The notes beneath the pieces are model-generated. The model had not been told where the DNA came from and ran no database searches. It was given only the letters and a program-made list of their open reading frames with translations. Of a stretch of 64,000 nt of DNA, positions 9,325 to 18,000 are shown piece by piece (positions within the stretch are counted from its first letter, which is position 1; each line of letters starts with the position of its first letter). Origin of the DNA: Streptomyces sp. NRRL B-1347. Lineage in GTDB: Bacteria; Actinomycetota; Actinomycetes; Streptomycetales; Streptomycetaceae. Both the position numbers and the translations under genes were made by a program. The stretch spans positions 98,867-162,866 of the forward strand of contig NZ_JOJM01000031.1 of NCBI RefSeq assembly GCF_000720325.1, written 5' to 3'.

Positions 9325-10206
9325 TCAGGTGGTGGCGAGTACCTCGCGCAGCTTGGCCGCGAAGGGTTCCGGTTCGCCGTGCTGGCCGTACTCGCCGCCC
9401 AGGAAGCCCCCGTGATGGCTGGGGAAGACCTCGGGCGAGAGGCCGAGGCGTTCGGCGACCGCGACGCCCGCGCGGGCCGCCAGCTCGCCCTCCGACTCCG
9501 TGCCCACCGCGACGACGATCCGCGTCGGCGCGGCGGCCAGGGCGTCGAAGTCGGGCCGGTAGCCGCAGCAGCCGCGGAGGTTCTGCCCGAGCAGCGCGTC
9601 GTCGCGGGAGCCGTCGTCCTCGGCCGGAAGGCCGAAGGCGACCGGGTCGGGCGCCGGCGCGTCCGCGTAACCGTCCGGCAGCGGGCCCTTCTGCATCGTC
9701 AGCGCGATGAACTTGGCCATCGCGGGCCCCATGCCGTCGCGCCGGTACGTCCGGTGGATGTCCTCGACGGCCGCCCACGCCTGCTCGTGGTCCGGCACGG
9801 TCCGCACCGCGGGCGGCTCGTGCGCGACGAGCGTGCGCACCAGGCCGGGGTGGCGCGCGACGAGCGCGAGGCCGTTCACCGCCCCGCCGCTGCTGGCGAA
9901 CACGTCCACCGCCCCGACGCCGAGCGCCTCGATCAGCTGCCGCAGGTCATCGGCGTGCACCTCCGGCGTCAACTCGCCCTTGCCGTCGGTCCGGACGCTG
10001 CGCCCGGTGCCGCGCGGGTCGTAGGTGACGACGACCCGGTCGGTGAAGTGCGAGGCGAGCGTCGTGAATCCGACGGCGTCCATCGGCGAACCGATCAGCA
10101 GCAGCACGGGGTGGTCCGCGCCCGCGGTCCCCGCCTCGCCCCGGACGTCGTACGTGAGCGTGGCACCGGACGTGTCCAGGGTGTGGGTGTCGAGCTTCGT
10201 GGTCAT
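9325..10206 (-). CDS. Alpha/beta-fold hydrolase
   Basis: A 293-residue single-domain alpha/beta hydrolase. Seen: the oxyanion-hole strand HPVLLLIGSPM (residues 32-42), DPRGTGRS (63-70), the nucleophile elbow FASSGGAVNG with the likely catalytic Ser at 106, and a C-terminal SHHGGFLGG carrying the likely catalytic His. There is no signal peptide, so it is cytoplasmic. The start is ATG 10206 because GAGGAGACACC precedes it; the 14-codon upstream extension has no ribosome site. The substrate cannot be told from sequence; chloroperoxidase/epoxide-hydrolase-like enzymes are the nearest type. It is transcribed alone, divergent from the amino-acid operon. Confidence 0.85.
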   Translation of the reverse strand: MTTKLDTHTLDTSGATLTYDVRGEAGTAGADHPVLLLIGSPMDAVGFTTLASHFTDRVVVTYDPRGTGRSVRTDGKGELTPEVHADDLRQLIEALGVGAVDVFASSGGAVNGLALVARHPGLVRTLVAHEPPAVRTVPDHEQAWAAVEDIHRTYRRDGMGPAMAKFIALTMQKGPLPDGYADAPAPDPVAFGLPAEDDGSRDDALLGQNLRGCCGYRPDFDALAAAPTRIVVAVGTESEGELAARAGVAVAERLGLSPEVFPSHHGGFLGGEYGQHGEPEPFAAKLREVLATT

Positions 10207-10697
10207 GGTGTCTCCTCGGGTCTCTTCGGCCGGCGCGGCCGTTCTCACCCATCAGACCGCCGGGCCCGGCGAAACTCATCGCGGACGGCGCGGAGACTCG
10301 GCGCGACCGGGGGAGCGGCCGGGCGGCCACCGGGCCGCCGACGTGCTCCCGCATGACGCGATGCATGCGCCGGAACGCCGCCGCGTCGATGAAAGCGGGG
10401 CACGTGTCACCCCCAACAGCGCTGTTTGTCGCCGGATTTCCGGAAAGCTGAACGAGCTGAAACAGCCAGGGTGTGGAAATCCCGTCGGTGCGTCATTGAC
10501 GTGCTGGCCGCCGCGGGCCGGGGCTGCCTAGGATCGCCGACGCGGGCCCAGTGGCGCGGCACGCGCACCGCGTGCCGCGCCGGGCGTCATCGGGGAATGG
10601 CGACGCCACACATATGCGCGACCGGTATGCGCGACCGGCCTGCGCAGGGGAATTCACCGGCCTGCACAGGGGAATTCAGGAAACTCTGGAGAGTGGA
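10207..10697. other. Intergenic region between hydrolase and BacA-like operon
   Basis: About 490 bp with no convincing gene. It holds the divergent promoters of the hydrolase (minus) and the six-gene operon (plus). Its notable content is the two tandem-repeat arrays at 10613-10678 and a GGAGAG ribosome site just before ATG 10698. Confidence 0.7.
10613..10678 (+). repeat. Two adjacent tandem-repeat pairs (2x13 bp, 2x22 bp) in the operon leader
   Basis: TATGCGCGACCGG is repeated perfectly at 10613-10625 and 10626-10638. A 22-bp unit (core GCACAGGGGAATTCA) then follows at 10635-10656 and 10657-10678 with one mismatch. The array ends 19 nt before the start codon of the first operon gene. A 22-bp period equals about two helical turns, so it could be a direct-repeat binding site of the kind SARP proteins use; this is inference. 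Confidence 0.8.
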
Positions 10698-11279
10698 ATG
10701 ATGACGGGGGAACAAACATGCGTCGACACGCTTTCGGCAGCGTCGACAGGCGACATTCGCTATCTGCACACCCTCGGCCCGACCGGCACCAATCTGGAGT
10801 CGGCGGCCCATCTCTGGTTCCAGCGGCGCGGACTTGAGGACGAGGGCCACGTCGTCCTGCACACGTCCCTGGAGGACGCCATGGCGAGCGTGCCGAGGAC
10901 CGGCGCCCACGCCCTGGTGGCCTGCGCGGTCTATCCCGAGCTGCACACGCTCGTCTTCGGCAACCTCCTCACCTGCCGCATGGTCGACTGCTTCCTGTGG
11001 CCCACCTACGAAATGGTGCTCGCCGCCGCGCCCGGCACGCCCGGGGAGCCGCGCACCGTGGCCACCCACCCCGCCCCGGCCGGGCTCGTGGCGCCCACCA
11101 GCGCACGGCAGTTGGTGACCAGCAACGCGCAGGCGGCCATCGACTGCGCCGACGGCAAGGCCGAGGGCTGCGTCACCACCGTCGTCGCGGCACGGGCCCA
11201 GGGCCTGCGGATCGTCCGCAGCTTCGGCGAGGTCCCGATGGTCTACACCGTCCACCAGATGCGGGAGACCGCCCGGTGA
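10698..11279 (+). CDS. Prephenate dehydratase-like / BacA-type prephenate decarboxylase family protein
   Basis: A 193-residue protein. The N-terminus has LHTLGPTGTNLESAAHLWF, matching the LGPxGT..E.AA signature of the prephenate dehydratase fold. The C-terminus (TTVVAARAQGLRIVRSFGEVPMVYTVHQM) matches the end of BacA-type, non-aromatising prephenate decarboxylases. BacA of the bacilysin pathway removes CO2 from prephenate without aromatising the ring. Length (~200 aa) and lack of an ACT domain fit BacA better than full PheA. The start is ATG 10698 (or 10701) after GGAGAG. It is the first gene of the operon, and its stop overlaps the next GTG. I infer an unusual cyclohexadienyl or amino-acid product; true PheA-like dehydratase activity cannot be excluded. 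Confidence 0.62.
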   Translation: MMTGEQTCVDTLSAASTGDIRYLHTLGPTGTNLESAAHLWFQRRGLEDEGHVVLHTSLEDAMASVPRTGAHALVACAVYPELHTLVFGNLLTCRMVDCFLWPTYEMVLAAAPGTPGEPRTVATHPAPAGLVAPTSARQLVTSNAQAAIDCADGKAEGCVTTVVAARAQGLRIVRSFGEVPMVYTVHQMRETAR

Positions 11280-12574
11280 GCGGCACGGCAGGCGGCGTCC
11301 TCGGCCCGGCGAGCGGCACCCACCGCCTCCACGACGACCTGCTCGACGAGGCCGAGCGGCTCGGCCGAGGCCTCCTGCCGCGCGTCAACGCCTTCCGCGG
11401 CCGCCAGCGCGACGACGGCACCGTGCCCGCCCCGGACGACGCCGACCGCCGCGCCCTGCTCGCCGTCAAGGACGAGGCCACCCGCTGGTTCGCCGGGCAC
11501 GGCAGGGCCGCGCAGGCCGACGCGCTGGCCGCCGACGTCGAGGGCTGGCTGGCCGCGGGACTCGACACGCCGCCGCACTTCGCCCGCAGCCGCGACGCGC
11601 TGACCGCCCCGGCCGACGGCGACTGGGCGGCGTTCCTCGCCCCCGTCCAGACCACCAACAGCGTGCCGCCCGTCGGCAAGCGCCTGGAGTTCTTCCTCGT
11701 CCGCCGCAAAGAGCCCGACGCGCTGCCCGCCCTCGCCGAGCACTATCCGCATCCGAAGAACAACTGCCAGGCCACCGTCCTCATCGCGGGCAGCGACGGA
11801 CTGGCCGACGGCAACTGCATCGTCTTCTTCCCGGAGAACGTCGCCGCCCACGACAAGGTCGCCGAACAGGCCTACGCGATCTTCTTCTTCAGCAAATTCC
11901 GCCGGATCCACGAAACGTACGCGGTGCCGTCCGCGCGCGCCGTCCTCACCCCCGGGTCCGTGCCCCGCGCCTCCACCGGAATGGACCCGGAAGTCTGCTA
12001 CCAGGCCCGCGCCGTCTGGGGATATCTGCACGACTACTTCCACCACCAGGGGCGGTGGCCGCTCGACCGGCACATCAAGCTCAAGATGAACTGGTTCATC
12101 GGCCTCCTGGAGGAGCTGAAGGTCGACGCCAGGACCGCGCTCGCCTGCCACCTCGACCCCGCGGTGCCGTACGCCGACGAGCAGATCGCCATGATCCTCC
12201 TGGAGCGGATGTTCCGGTACCCGCTGGACGCCCACGCCGTGCGCAACTTCGACGCGGGCACCGGCGTGTTCCTCTACTCCTGGCTGCGCGAGCGCCGCGC
12301 CCTCGCCACCGACCGGGCCGGGCTGCTGCGCCTCGACCCCGACCGGGTGATCGACGGGCTGCGGGAGTTGGTCGCCGCCATCGAGGGTATGGAAGCGGCC
12401 GTCAGCACTCCCGCGGAGTACCGCGCGGCCGCCAAGGCGCTCGTACGGACCCAGCTGCGCGAGGGCGCCGAGGGCGACCGGTACGCCTTCACCGACGACC
12501 AGCGGGCGCTCGTCCGGGCGCGGGAGCGGCTCGCCGCGATGCCGCCGCTGAGCTTCGCACCGGCCGAGCTGTGA
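11276..12574 (+). CDS. DUF6421 family protein
   Basis: A 432-residue protein starting at GTG 11276, which overlaps the upstream stop (GTGA). It matches what I know of the DUF6421 family: LHDYFHHQGRWPLDRHIKLKMNW-type and LLEELKVDARTAL segments (about residues 250-285), then ERMFRYPLDAHAVRNFD and FLYSWLRE. Histidine-rich YLHDYFHHQG suggests a metal site, which is inference. The family has no assigned reaction. Placed between a BacA-like gene and an NTF2-like gene, it probably acts on the operon's small-molecule intermediate. Two stretches, PHPKNNCQATVLIAG and GNCIVFFPENVAAHDK, look conserved. Confidence 0.72.
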   Translation: MSGTAGGVLGPASGTHRLHDDLLDEAERLGRGLLPRVNAFRGRQRDDGTVPAPDDADRRALLAVKDEATRWFAGHGRAAQADALAADVEGWLAAGLDTPPHFARSRDALTAPADGDWAAFLAPVQTTNSVPPVGKRLEFFLVRRKEPDALPALAEHYPHPKNNCQATVLIAGSDGLADGNCIVFFPENVAAHDKVAEQAYAIFFFSKFRRIHETYAVPSARAVLTPGSVPRASTGMDPEVCYQARAVWGYLHDYFHHQGRWPLDRHIKLKMNWFIGLLEELKVDARTALACHLDPAVPYADEQIAMILLERMFRYPLDAHAVRNFDAGTGVFLYSWLRERRALATDRAGLLRLDPDRVIDGLRELVAAIEGMEAAVSTPAEYRAAAKALVRTQLREGAEGDRYAFTDDQRALVRARERLAAMPPLSFAPAEL

Positions 12575-12609
12575 ACGGGACGAGCCGAGCCACGAAAGGG
12601 CGTACAGCC

Positions 12610-13044
12610 ATGGGGAACCTGGACCGGGCCGCGATGGAGGCCGCGGTGCGGCAGTACTTCGAGGCGTGCAACAAGGTCGACCGCGACCTGTTCGCCGCGT
12701 GCGTGTCCGAAGACGTCGTGCACTACCTGGCCCACGGCATGTCCGGGCCCGTGCACGGCATCGACCCGATCGTCCGGCGCTGGGGCGCCGACGTGCGGGC
12801 CAACGACTCCCACTGGGCCGTCGACGCCGTCTACACCGACGAGCACACCCGCACCGCCGTCTGCGAGTGGACCGCCTTCAAACCCCGCCTCGGCAAGGTC
12901 CTGCGCGGCGCGGAGGTCTACCGCTTCGACGACGCGGGCCTGATCGACGAGGTCCGCATCTACTACGCCTCCCAGCGCGACGACACCCGCGCCGCGAACG
13001 AACTGGAAGGGTTCCCCTACGCCGACCGGGGGTTCGCCACATGA
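12610..13044 (+). CDS. NTF2-like / SnoaL-type protein
   Basis: A 144-residue single cone-shaped domain. Family traits seen: helix VRQYFEACNKVDRDLFAACVSEDVVHY, loop SGPVHGIDPIVRRW, then strands HTRTAVCEWTAF and AEVYRFDDAGLIDEVRIYY. The length is typical. ATG 12610 follows GAAAGGG. NTF2-like enzymes often act as isomerases, cyclases or dehydratases in natural-product pathways. Its overlap with the aminotransferase (ATGA at 13041) places it inside the operon. The specific reaction is unknown. Confidence 0.82.
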   Translation: MGNLDRAAMEAAVRQYFEACNKVDRDLFAACVSEDVVHYLAHGMSGPVHGIDPIVRRWGADVRANDSHWAVDAVYTDEHTRTAVCEWTAFKPRLGKVLRGAEVYRFDDAGLIDEVRIYYASQRDDTRAANELEGFPYADRGFAT

Positions 13045-13979
13045 CCGGCGCCGCCCCGCCCGTGCCCCCGCTCGACGACCGGGACGGCGTCATCTGGGTC
13101 GACGGCTCCTTCGTGCCCTGGCGCACGGCCCGCCTCCACGTCCTCAGCCACGGCCTGCACTACGGCGGCAGCGTCTTCGAGGGCGAACGGGTCTACGAAG
13201 GACGGGTCTTCGCGCTCCATGAGCACAGCGCGCGGCTCGTCGCCTCGGCCCGCCACATGGGCTACGCGCTGCCGTGGACGGCCGACGAGCTCGACGCCGT
13301 CACGCGCGACGTCGTCGCCGCTGCGGGCCTCTCCGACGGCTATGTGCGCCCCGTCGCCTGGCGGGGCGGCGACACCCTGCGCCTGGTGGCACCCGAGAGC
13401 CGCGTCCACCTCGCCGTCGCCGCCTGGCCCTGGCCGCGGATCTTCACCGACGGGCCGCGCGGCATCCGCCTTCGCACCTCGCGCTGGCGGCGCCCCGCGC
13501 CCGACACCGCCCCGATCCGCGCCAAGGCGGCCGCCCTGTACGCCATCGGCGCCCTCGCCGGGCAGGAGGCCGAGGAGGCGGGCTTCGACGACGCGCTGCT
13601 CCTGGACCACCGGGGCCGCCTAGCCGAGGCCACGGGCGCCAACCTCTTCCTGGTGATCGGCGGGGAGCTGCACACCCCGCCGCCCGAGTGCGTCCTGGAC
13701 GGGATCACCCGGCGCACCGTCATCGGCCTCGCGCGGGGCCTCGGCCTCCCGGTCGTCGAGCGCCACCTCGCCCCGGCCGAACTCGACCGCGCCACCGAGG
13801 TGTTCCTGACCGGCACGGCGTACGAGGTCCAGCCGGTCACCGGCGTCGACGGCAGGAGCTTCCCGCTCGGTGAGGTCGGCGCGGCCCTCGCGGAGGCGTA
13901 CGCGCACGCCGTACGGGCCGGGGGCGCGGCCCCGTCGGGTCATCCGGCCCCGGCGGCCGCGGCGAGCGACACCGGATGA
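13041..13979 (+). CDS. Class IV aminotransferase (branched-chain aminotransferase-like)
   Basis: A 312-residue PLP enzyme of fold type IV. It has the opening IWVDGSFVPWRTARLHVLSHGLHYGGSVFEG and the PLP lysine at about residue 162 in IRAKAAALY. It also has FDDALLLDHRGRLAEATGANLFLV, holding the conserved Glu that contacts the pyridine nitrogen, and FLTGTAYEVQPV. Family role: transfers an amino group between branched-chain or related amino acids and 2-oxo acids, or acts as aminodeoxychorismate lyase/D-aminotransferase. In this operon I infer it finishes or starts the amino-acid-like product. The start overlaps the previous stop. The last ~20 residues are Ala/Pro-rich and dispensable-looking. Confidence 0.88.
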   Translation: MTGAAPPVPPLDDRDGVIWVDGSFVPWRTARLHVLSHGLHYGGSVFEGERVYEGRVFALHEHSARLVASARHMGYALPWTADELDAVTRDVVAAAGLSDGYVRPVAWRGGDTLRLVAPESRVHLAVAAWPWPRIFTDGPRGIRLRTSRWRRPAPDTAPIRAKAAALYAIGALAGQEAEEAGFDDALLLDHRGRLAEATGANLFLVIGGELHTPPPECVLDGITRRTVIGLARGLGLPVVERHLAPAELDRATEVFLTGTAYEVQPVTGVDGRSFPLGEVGAALAEAYAHAVRAGGAAPSGHPAPAAAASDTG

Positions 13980-14749
13980 CCGGTACCGGGGCCTCCGGGC
14001 CGACCGGGCCGACCGGGCCGACCGGGTCTTCCGGGGCGTCCGGGTCTCGCGGGACCGGCCCCCGCCCCGCCCCGGCCGGCGGGCAGCGGGCCGCCTGGGC
14101 CGAGGGGGCGCGGGCGGCGGTGCCCTTCACCGTCGCGATCTTCGCCTTCGGCGTGTCCTTCGGCGTCCTCGCCAAGGGCGCGGGCTTCACCGCGCTCGCC
14201 GCGACCTCGATGTCCGGCCTGGTCTTCGTGGGCTCCTCGCAGTTCGCCGCGGTCTCCGTGATCGTCAACGGCGGCGGCTGGGCGGCCGCCGCCGTCGCGG
14301 GGACGCTCCTGAACCTGCGCTACCTGGTGATGGGCTTCGCCATCCTGCCCGCCCTGCGCGGCGGCCGGGCGCGCCGCGCCGTCGAGTCGCAGCTGGTGAT
14401 CGAGGAGTCCTGGGCCATCGCGAGCGACGCCGACGGGCGGTTCGACCGGGTGCGGCTGCTCTCCTCCGGCGTGGTGCTCTGGCTCGGCTGGGTGCTCGGC
14501 ACCCTGGCCGGGGCCGTCGGACCCTTCCGGGCGGTGGACATCCTCAACTACGGCCTGGACGCGGTGTCCCCGGTGCTGTTCTTCCTGCTGCTCGCCCCGC
14601 ATCTGGGCACCGCCCGCAAGCGGTCGGCGGCCGCGACGTCGGCGGTGGCCGCCGCCGTCCTCACCGCCGTCGCGGTGCCCGACTCCGCCATCGCCGTGGC
14701 CTGCGCCGTCGCCGTCGCCTGGACCTGGTGGGCCGGGAGGAAACCATGA
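13976..14749 (+). CDS. azlC: AzlC family amino-acid exporter, large subunit
   Basis: A 257-residue membrane protein. Residues of about 1-40 are a Gly/Pro/Thr/Ser repeat (GPTGPTGPTGSSGASG) that is unusual and was probably expanded at the DNA level. The AzlC core follows: AVPFTVAIFAFGVSFGVLAKGAGF, VFVGSSQFAAVSVI and LLNLRYLVMGFAILP. AzlC and AzlD together export branched-chain amino acids or analogues such as 4-azaleucine. Starts and stops overlap on both sides (ATGA at 13976 and 14746), so it is translated with the biosynthetic genes. That makes it likely that the operon's product is exported or that toxic intermediates are relieved. Confidence 0.88.
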   Translation: MTGTGASGPTGPTGPTGSSGASGSRGTGPRPAPAGGQRAAWAEGARAAVPFTVAIFAFGVSFGVLAKGAGFTALAATSMSGLVFVGSSQFAAVSVIVNGGGWAAAAVAGTLLNLRYLVMGFAILPALRGGRARRAVESQLVIEESWAIASDADGRFDRVRLLSSGVVLWLGWVLGTLAGAVGPFRAVDILNYGLDAVSPVLFFLLLAPHLGTARKRSAAATSAVAAAVLTAVAVPDSAIAVACAVAVAWTWWAGRKP

Positions 14750-15063
14750 GCAACGACCCGTGGATCGTCGTCGGCGCCCTGGTGGTGACCACGTTCCTCA
14801 TCAAGGGAGCCGGGTCCCTGGTGATGGGCGACCGCGAACTGCCCGGCTGGTTCCCGCGGTTCGTGGAGTACCTGACGCCCGCGCTGCTCGCCGTCCTGGT
14901 CGTCACCCAGCTCGTGGGCTCGGCGGGCGCGCACGGCATGACCTTCGACGCGCGCCTCGCCGGCTTCGCCGGGGCCCTGGTGGCCTGGCGGCTCAAGGCC
15001 CCCGTACCGCTCGTCGTCCTGGTGGCCGCGGCGGTCACGGCGGGCGTACGCGCGCTCGGCTGA
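14746..15063 (+). CDS. azlD: AzlD domain protein, small subunit of amino-acid exporter
   Basis: A 105-residue protein with about four predicted membrane helices (WIVVGALVVTTFLIKGAGSL, PALLAVLVVTQLVG, LAGFAGALVAWRL and a C-terminal PLVVLVAAAVTAGVRAL). It is the standard partner of AzlC and its ATG overlaps the azlC stop. It is the last gene of the operon. The convergent AfsR-type gene ends 29 nt downstream. Confidence 0.87.
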   Translation: MSNDPWIVVGALVVTTFLIKGAGSLVMGDRELPGWFPRFVEYLTPALLAVLVVTQLVGSAGAHGMTFDARLAGFAGALVAWRLKAPVPLVVLVAAAVTAGVRALG

Positions 15064-15091
15064 CGCCCGCCGTGACCGGGGGCCGCCGCGC

Positions 15092-18000
15092 TCAGCCGGC
15101 ACCGGCCTCCGGGCGCGCGGCCGCCGCGGCCCCGGCGCGCTCCACGGCCGCCGCGACCTCCAGGGCCGCGTCGAGGCCCGGCCGGTGGCCGGTGGCCCGG
15201 TGCAGGCGCACGGACCGCTCCACGGCACGGGCCGCCTTCGCGGGCTGGCCGAGGGCCAGGTGGACACGTGCCAGCTCGGTCAGGGCCGCGCCCTCGGCGA
15301 GCGTGAGCCCCGCCTGCCGGGCCGTGCTCAGGGCCCGCCTGGTGCACGCCAGGGCCTCGCGGCCCTCGTCCAGCTGCCGGTGCACGGCGGCGAGACCGAG
15401 GCACGCCGCGGCCTCGGCGCCGCGGCAGCACGCCGCGCGGGCCGCGTCCAGGGCGCGCCGGTGGTGGTCGAGGGCGCCGGGCACGTCGTCGAGGCGCAGC
15501 AGCACCGTGCCGATCGTGTTGAGGGCGTCCGGCTCGATCAGGCGGCGGCGGGTGCGGTGGGTGACGCCGAGCGCGTCGACGGCGTACTTGAGCGCGAGCC
15601 GCGGGTCGCCGAGGTCGCGGCAGACCACCGCGAGGGCGTTGAGGGACCCCTCCGCCGCATACGTGGCCAGGAGTCTGCCGTCCACCGCGAGCGCCCGGGT
15701 GAGCAGGCGCTGGGCCTCCTCCAGAGCGCCGAGCGCGTGCTGCACGGTCGCGCGGCCCCACAGCGACAGCATCACGGTGTGCTGGTCCCCGGAGGCCTCG
15801 GCGCACGCCCCGGCCTCGTCGAAGTGCCGGTGGGCCGCCTCCAGGTGCCCCTGGTCGAGCCGGGCGCGGCCGAGCAGGAACAGGGCCCAGGCCTCCCCGG
15901 CGGGCTGCGTGCCCTCGCGGTAGAGGGCCAGGGCCCGTTCGGCGTCGCGGACGGCCTGCTCCAGGGCGCCCCGCTCGCGGTGCGACGCGGCGAGCCCGAG
16001 CACCGCGCCCGCCCGCTCCACGGGCTCTCCGGCCCGCGCGAACAGCTCGTCGGCGCGGGCGCTGTGCTCCAGCGCCTCCTCGTGCCGGGCCAGCTCCCAC
16101 AGGACGTAGCACAGGCTCCAGTGCATCACTGCCCGCGCGTGGTCGTCGTGTTCGGCCTCGGCGGCCTTCAGACCGGCGTGCGCGGCCCGCAGCCAGTCGG
16201 TGCGTCTGCCGTGCTCCATCAGGTGCCCGTGGACGGCGAGGGCGGACTTCCAGGCGAACGGCCGCGGTCCGTGGCGCACCGCGTGCTGCGCGCAGGCGAG
16301 CAGCGCGGGCCGCTCGTCGTCGAGCCAGGCAAGCGCCGCGGTGTCGTTCCTGAAGGTCAGCGGAGCGGTGGGGGAGCCGTCCGGCTCGGGCGGCCGGGCG
16401 GCGTACCAGGAGTAGAAGGTGCCGTACAGCTGGCACGCGGCCTGCTCGGCGGTGCCCAGGTACCAGGTGAGCAGGCGGCCGACGGCCTCGTCGCGCAGGG
16501 CGGGGGCGTCCTCCGCCGCGGCCCGCTCCCCGGCGAAGAGGCGGACCAGGGCGTGCAGGTGGAACCGGCCGGGCCGGTGGGTCTCCAGCAGGCTGCGGGC
16601 GGCCAGCTGGTCGAGGAGGCGGGTCGTGGCGGGCGCCGACGCGCCGGTCAGGGCGGCCGCGGCGGGCACGGACACCTCCGGTCCGGGGGCGAGCGCGAGC
16701 AGCCGCAGGGCCTCCCGCTCCGGGGCGGGCAGGGAGCGGTAGGACAGGGCGAGGACGCTGCGCACGCCGGTGTGCCCCTCCTGGTCGAGGGCGAGTTCGC
16801 CGAGGCGGTCGGCGCGCAGCTGGCCGACGATCCGCGCGATCGGCAGGTGCCGGTCGCCGATGAGGTGGGCCGCGACGATCCGTACGGCGAGCGGCAGCAG
16901 ACCGCAGAGCCGGACGGCCTCGGCGGCGGCCTCCGGTTCGCCCCGCACCCGGTCCGCGCCGATGACGCGGCCGAGCAGCGCGAGCGCCTCGTCCTCGCCG
17001 AAGACCGCGAGGCTCACCCGGTGGGCGTCGTGGAAGGCGGTCAGGCCCCGCAGGTCGTTGCGGCTGGTGACGACGACGAAGCAGGTCGGCGAGCCGGGCA
17101 GCAGCGGCCGCACCTGTTCGAGCCCGGCGGCGTCGTCGAGCAGGATCAGGACGCGCTTGCCCGCCAGGAGCGAGCGGTACAGGGCGGCCTTCTCGTCGGT
17201 GCTCTCCGGCAGGTGCCCGGTGCCGACGCCGAGGGCCCGCAGGAGCTGGCCGAGGGCCTCGTCGGCGGTGGTCGGGGGTTCGGCGGCGTGGCCGCGCAGG
17301 TTCGCGTACAGCTGGCCGTCGGGGAAGCGGTCGGCCACCCGGTGCATCCAGTGCACGGCGAGGGCGGTCTTGCCGACGCCCGCCATGCCGGAGACCGAGG
17401 AGATCACCAGGGTCTGCCCCGGGCCCGTGTCGTAGCGGGACAGCAGGGTGTCGAGCTCCCGCAGCTGGTCGGCGCGGCCGGTGAAGCTGGCGACGTCGGG
17501 CGGGAGCTGACGGGGGACCGGGCGCGCGGCGGGCGGGGCCGCGGGGGCCGGGGAGCGCTCGGGGGCGAGCGCGGGGTCGCCGACCAGGACGCGCTGGTGC
17601 AGCTCCTTGAGCTGGCGGCCCGGCTCGATGCCCACCTCGTCGTCGAGGAGCTGGTAGAACTCCCGGTACGCGGCGAGGGCGTCCGCCTGCCGGCCCGAGC
17701 GGTACAGGGCCAGCATCAGCTGCCGACGCAGCCGCTCCCGCAGCGGGAACTCCCGTACGAGAGGCGTCAGTTCGGCCATCGACGCCTCGTAGCGGCCGAG
17801 TTCGACGAGCGCGTCGACGCGGTCCTCGCGGGCCACCAGGCGCAGCTCTTCGAGGCGGTCGGTCTCGGCGAGGGCGAAGCTGCGGTCGCTGACCCCTTCG
17901 AGCGCGGGCCCCGTCCACAGGGCCAGGGCCTCGTCGAGGAGGGCGACCACGGTGGCGGCGTCGCCGTCGGCGGCGGCCTTGCGGGCCTGGTCGGTGAGGT

